From Tidjanibacter sp. (GTDB lineage: Bacteria; Bacteroidota; Bacteroidia; Bacteroidales; Rikenellaceae), in contig JAGBVY010000117.1 of assembly GCA_017630115.1 (NCBI GenBank), forward strand, positions 1 through 7,664: 7,664 bases of DNA, given 5' to 3'. The notes under the pieces are model-generated. The model saw only the letters and a program-made list of their open reading frames with translations, did no database searches and was not told the origin of the DNA. Position 1 is the stretch's first letter, and every line of letters begins with the position of its first letter. The translations under genes and the position numbers were made by a program. Below are positions 5,292-7,664 of the stretch, in pieces.

Positions 5292-5950
5292 CAAACGAAA
5301 TAATCCACATAGAGAATCTACGCAAGAGCTACGGCAATCTGGAAGTATTGCAGGGCGTGTCACTCTCCATTGCCGAGGGCGAGGTGGTGGCTATTGTTGG
5401 TCCAAGTGGTGCCGGCAAGACCACACTTCTCCACGCAATGGGTGCACTGGCCGACTTCGACGAGGGTGTGGTAGTGGTAAGCGGAGTGGATGTTGGCACT
5501 CTGAAAGGCGACAGCGCCGCCGACTTTCGAGCCAAAGAGATTGGATTGGTGTTTCAGTTCCACCACCTACTACCCGAATTTACCGCCCTCGAAAACGTCT
5601 GCTTGCCCGGCTATATCGTAGGCCGCAACAAGAAGGAGGTGGAACAGAGAGCCCACCAACTGCTCGAACTTGTAGGGCTTTCGGAACGCAAGACCCACAA
5701 GCCCGCCGAACTTTCGGGTGGTGAGCAGCAGCGTGTGGCCATAGCTCGCGCCCTGATAAACTCTCCCAGAGTGCTACTAGCCGACGAGCCCTCGGGCAAC
5801 CTCGACAGCCACAACCGCACCGAGATTCACAATCTCTTTTTCCATCTGCGCGACCAGCTGGGGCTTACGGTGGTTGTGGTCACCCACGACGAGGCACTCG
5901 CCTCTATGAGCGACCGTAAGATAACCATTGTCGATGGCCAGATTCGCTAA
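5288..5950 (+). CDS. LolD-like ABC transporter ATP-binding protein
   Basis: A 220-residue ATPase of the LolD/MacB/FtsE class that powers extracytoplasmic lipoprotein release or related export through a separate membrane partner. Visible motifs are Walker A GPSGAGKTT (38-46), Q-loop Q90 (VFQFHHLLPEFTALENV, characteristic of LolD), signature LSGGEQQ (142-148), Walker B VLLADEP (162-168), D-loop SGNLD (169-173) and switch H200 (VTHDE). Length matches LolD. The gene overlaps folP by 4 bp (ATGA). No permease gene is present in the window, so its partner is encoded elsewhere. LolD is the best fit, but other members of the class cannot be excluded from sequence alone. Confidence 0.9.
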   Translation: MTNEIIHIENLRKSYGNLEVLQGVSLSIAEGEVVAIVGPSGAGKTTLLHAMGALADFDEGVVVVSGVDVGTLKGDSAADFRAKEIGLVFQFHHLLPEFTALENVCLPGYIVGRNKKEVEQRAHQLLELVGLSERKTHKPAELSGGEQQRVAIARALINSPRVLLADEPSGNLDSHNRTEIHNLFFHLRDQLGLTVVVVTHDEALASMSDRKITIVDGQIR

Positions 5951-5989
5951 CCCCAATCGCCACAATTAGCCCTACTACGACACCCTACT

Positions 5990-6757
5990 ATGGACAACAG
6001 CACAAAAGAGCTACTCGACGAACTTTGGCTTCGCTACGACTGCCCCGACTTCATCGCCCCCGACCCCATATCCATTCCCCACTCCTTCTCTTCGCAAGCC
6101 GACAGGGAGGTGAGTGGTCTGCTCGCAGCCACCATAGCTTGGGGCAACCGCAAGGCTATCGTTAGGAGCGCCCAGAGGATGATGGACTACCTCGACCAGA
6201 GGCCCTATGAGTTTGTTATGGGAGCCTCCGAGCAGGAGCTGAAAACTCTCAATAGCTATGTCCACCGCACCTTCAATGGTGCCGACCTCGACTGCTTTGT
6301 CAGGGCCATAGGTCGCATCTGCCGAGAGCACGGTTCGTTGGGCGAGTGGTTTGAGAGTCAGTACTGCCTAAGGGGCGATATGCGTTTGGTGCTGGCCGAC
6401 TTTCGCACACTCTTCTTTGAAGGCCCCCACCCCGAGCGTAGCGAGAAACACCTCTCGTCAATAACTAAGGGAGCAGCCTGCAAAAGGCTCAATATGTATC
6501 TGAGGTGGATGGTGCGCCACGATCCCCACGGCGTGGACTTTGGTTACTGGCGCAAGATACCCGCCTCGGCACTCTACCTACCACTCGACCTCCACTCAGG
6601 CAATATAGCCCGCCAACTCGGACTGCTCTCACGACGACAAAACGATTGGAAGGCTGTCGAGGAGGTTATGATAGAACTACGCAAGGCCGACCCCAACGAC
6701 CCCGTAAAGTATGACTACGCCCTGTTTGGCGTGGGTATCAACAACCAACATCTCTGA
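5990..6757 (+). CDS. TIGR02757/DUF2400 family protein
   Basis: A 255-residue soluble protein of a family common in Bacteroidota and without an established function. Family features seen are the N-terminal segment around FIAPDPISIPHSF (21-33), then REVSGLLAATIAWGNRK (39-55), the block CKRLNMYLRWMVR (164-176), PLDLHSGNIARQLGL (198-212) and the C-terminal DPVKYDYALFGVGI (227-240). My reading is that the order LLAATIAWG, then LDLHSGNIARQLGL resembles the core of helix-hairpin-helix GPD DNA glycosylases (OGG1/EndoIII), where a VDxH segment carries the catalytic Asp; D200 would be that residue. I see no clear matching lysine, so enzymatic activity is only a guess. It lies 39 bp after the ABC gene and 28 bp before the methyltransferase gene. 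Confidence 0.88.
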   Translation: MDNSTKELLDELWLRYDCPDFIAPDPISIPHSFSSQADREVSGLLAATIAWGNRKAIVRSAQRMMDYLDQRPYEFVMGASEQELKTLNSYVHRTFNGADLDCFVRAIGRICREHGSLGEWFESQYCLRGDMRLVLADFRTLFFEGPHPERSEKHLSSITKGAACKRLNMYLRWMVRHDPHGVDFGYWRKIPASALYLPLDLHSGNIARQLGLLSRRQNDWKAVEEVMIELRKADPNDPVKYDYALFGVGINNQHL

Positions 6758-6785
6758 CCCTACCACTTTTCACCCCCACCCGACT

Positions 6786-7499
6786 ATGGCATCAGGATTT
6801 CGATTTAAGCAATTCTCTATCGAGCAAGAACATTCGGCAATGAAGGTAGGCACCGACGGGGTGCTGCTGGGGGCGTGGGCCTCGCTCGACCAGAAGGATG
6901 GGCGCATACTCGACATTGGTTGTGGCACGGGTCTGCTATGCCTTATGGCAGCACAACGCACCACACACTATGGCAGCCACATCGTTGGCGTGGAGATAGA
7001 CCCCGAGAGTATGCTCGACGCTGAGAGCAACGTTGCGTGCTCCCAGTGGAAAGAGCGCATTGAACTACACAACCTACCCATTCAGGAGTTTCACTCCGAG
7101 GAGAGTTTCGACCACATAATCTCCAACCCTCCCTACTTTGTAAACTCACTCACCTCGCCCGATAGAGCACGCACAACAGCACGCCACACTTCGTCGCTAC
7201 CTTTTGAGGTACTCACCAACGTGGCATCAAAACTACTGGCAGCAAATGGGCGACTGAGCCTCATACTACCCTTTGGCGCTCTGGCCGACATAACGCTGGC
7301 AGCTGTAAGGAGCGGACTCTTTCTGCGCCGTCGCACCGATGTGAGCAGCAAAGAGAGAAGCGCCCCACTGAGAGTGCTTCTCGAATTTGGCCACACCCCC
7401 ACCACCACAATCCACACCACCCTAGCCATCCACACCACCGATGGCGACTTCACCGACGACTACAAAAACCTCACAAAGGAGTTTTATCTGAAATTTTAA
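6786..7499 (+). CDS. TrmN6/YfiC-type tRNA1(Val) (adenine(37)-N6)-methyltransferase
   Basis: A 237-residue SAM-dependent methyltransferase. In E. coli the family member YfiC/TrmN6 makes N6-methyladenosine at position 37 of tRNA1(Val). The N-terminal signature FRFKQFSIEQEHSAMKVGTD (5-24) is typical of the family. Motif I is LDIGCGTGL (42-50), the SAM-ribose acidic residue is E70 in VGVEID, and the amino-methyltransferase motif NPPY is at 114-117, followed by RARTTARHTSSLPF. The C-terminus ends in YKNLTKEFYLKF, also typical. An upstream in-frame ATG at 6711 would lie inside the preceding gene and add 25 residues without family resemblance, so the start at 6786 is chosen. It is last in the seven-gene run. 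The exact tRNA target is inferred from the family. Confidence 0.9.
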   Translation: MASGFRFKQFSIEQEHSAMKVGTDGVLLGAWASLDQKDGRILDIGCGTGLLCLMAAQRTTHYGSHIVGVEIDPESMLDAESNVACSQWKERIELHNLPIQEFHSEESFDHIISNPPYFVNSLTSPDRARTTARHTSSLPFEVLTNVASKLLAANGRLSLILPFGALADITLAAVRSGLFLRRRTDVSSKERSAPLRVLLEFGHTPTTTIHTTLAIHTTDGDFTDDYKNLTKEFYLKF

Positions 7500-7510
7500 C
7501 CAAAGGAAGT

Positions 7511-7547
7511 TTAGAAAATTTAGGGAACTTAGGGATAGGGCCTATCC
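7511..7547. repeat. TTAGGGAAC-type 9-bp repeat and small hairpin after trmN6
   Basis: TTAG/TTAGGG motifs recur every 9 bp at 7511, 7520 and 7529 (units TTAGAAAAT, TTAGGGAAC, TTAGGGATA). The third unit runs into a 6-bp hairpin, GGATAG (7533-7538) with CTATCC (7542-7547). The hairpin lacks a U tract, so it is not a convincing terminator. Together with the array that follows, this fills the space after the last gene. Confidence 0.7.
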
Positions 7548-7548
7548 T

Positions 7549-7664
7549 CTGGGTTTTCTGGGCTTACTGGGCTTACTGGGCTTACTGGGCTTACTGGGCT
7601 TACTGTGGTTTCCCAGTTCTCTCAGTTCTCCCAGTTCTCCCAGTCCTCTCAGTTCTCCCAGTCC
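7549..7664. repeat. Inverted pair of 9-bp tandem repeat arrays
   Basis: Thirteen 9-bp units start at 7549 and every 9 bp after. Units 1-6 begin CTGGG (five of them CTGGGCTTA), unit 7 (7603) is a CTGTGGTTT bridge, and units 8-13 begin CCCAG or CTCAG (mostly CCCAGTTCT or CTCAGTTCT). The five-base core of the right half is the reverse complement of the left core, with the CTCAG variants still able to pair through G-U. Six left and six right units can pair as one segmented hairpin with a 13-nt loop at 7599-7611. The last unit is cut by the window end, so the array may continue. I see no gene here. Confidence 0.85.

Noticed and set aside
6711..6785. Upstream ATG extending the TrmN6-like gene by 25 residues
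   Set aside because: It would overlap the TIGR02757 gene by 47 bp, and the added residues have no family resemblance; the ATG at 6786 gives the usual N-terminus and length.
7549..7664. CRISPR array
   Set aside because: Units are 9 bp with no unique spacers and no cas genes; it is a minisatellite-like tandem repeat.
7549..7664. Coding repeat (a 9-bp period equals three codons; Leu-Gly-Leu in one frame)
   Set aside because: No start codon or upstream gene continues into it, and the complementary switch alters the encoded pattern to Ser/Pro; it fits non-coding structure better.

Overview
The window looks like chromosomal DNA from a Bacteroidota species, most likely order Bacteroidales; I lean towards a Rikenellaceae/Alistipes-like genome, but that is inference from protein style. 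The supporting signs are promoters of the Bacteroidetes type (TTTG, 19 bp, TAnnTTTG), weak or absent Shine-Dalgarno sequences, an OmpH/Skp-like lipoprotein, a TIGR02757/DUF2400 protein and a YbbR-like gene directly before coaE. Apart from the repeats, the content is ordinary housekeeping genes. I see no phage, transposase, CRISPR array, tRNA or rRNA.

Layout. Positions 1-100 hold a structured repeat (copy 1), followed by a YfcE/MJ0936-type metallophosphoesterase gene on the plus strand (124-621). A hairpin terminator at 657-686 separates it from a convergent sugar-nucleotidyltransferase-like gene (715-1632, minus), which has a very good Bacteroidetes promoter at 1716-1746. The gap 1633-2024 also holds repeat copy 2 (1854-1952) and a long terminator hairpin serving the ompH-like lipoprotein gene (2025-2639, minus). 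The intergenic region 2640-2813 is divergent: a -7 box faces each way, with a small palindrome between them.

From 2814 to 7499 seven genes run head to tail on the plus strand with gaps of -4 to 39 bp: ruvA (Holliday junction binding), a short YbbR-like membrane protein, coaE (last step of CoA synthesis), folP (dihydropteroate synthase), a LolD-like ABC ATPase, a TIGR02757 protein and a TrmN6-like tRNA methyltransferase. The coaE/folP and folP/ABC junctions are ATGA overlaps, which suggests translational coupling. The products belong to different pathways, so this reads as a housekeeping operon rather than one functional system.

The window ends (7511-7664) in unusual 9-bp periodic repeats. 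One array of CTGGG units switches, without losing phase, to an array of CCCAG/CTCAG units, so the two halves are complementary and can fold into a segmented hairpin. The array probably continues past the window. The most interesting non-coding signals are this array and the two-copy structured element, whose copies differ by a compensatory base-pair change that supports a selected stem. I did not find a convincing new protein system.
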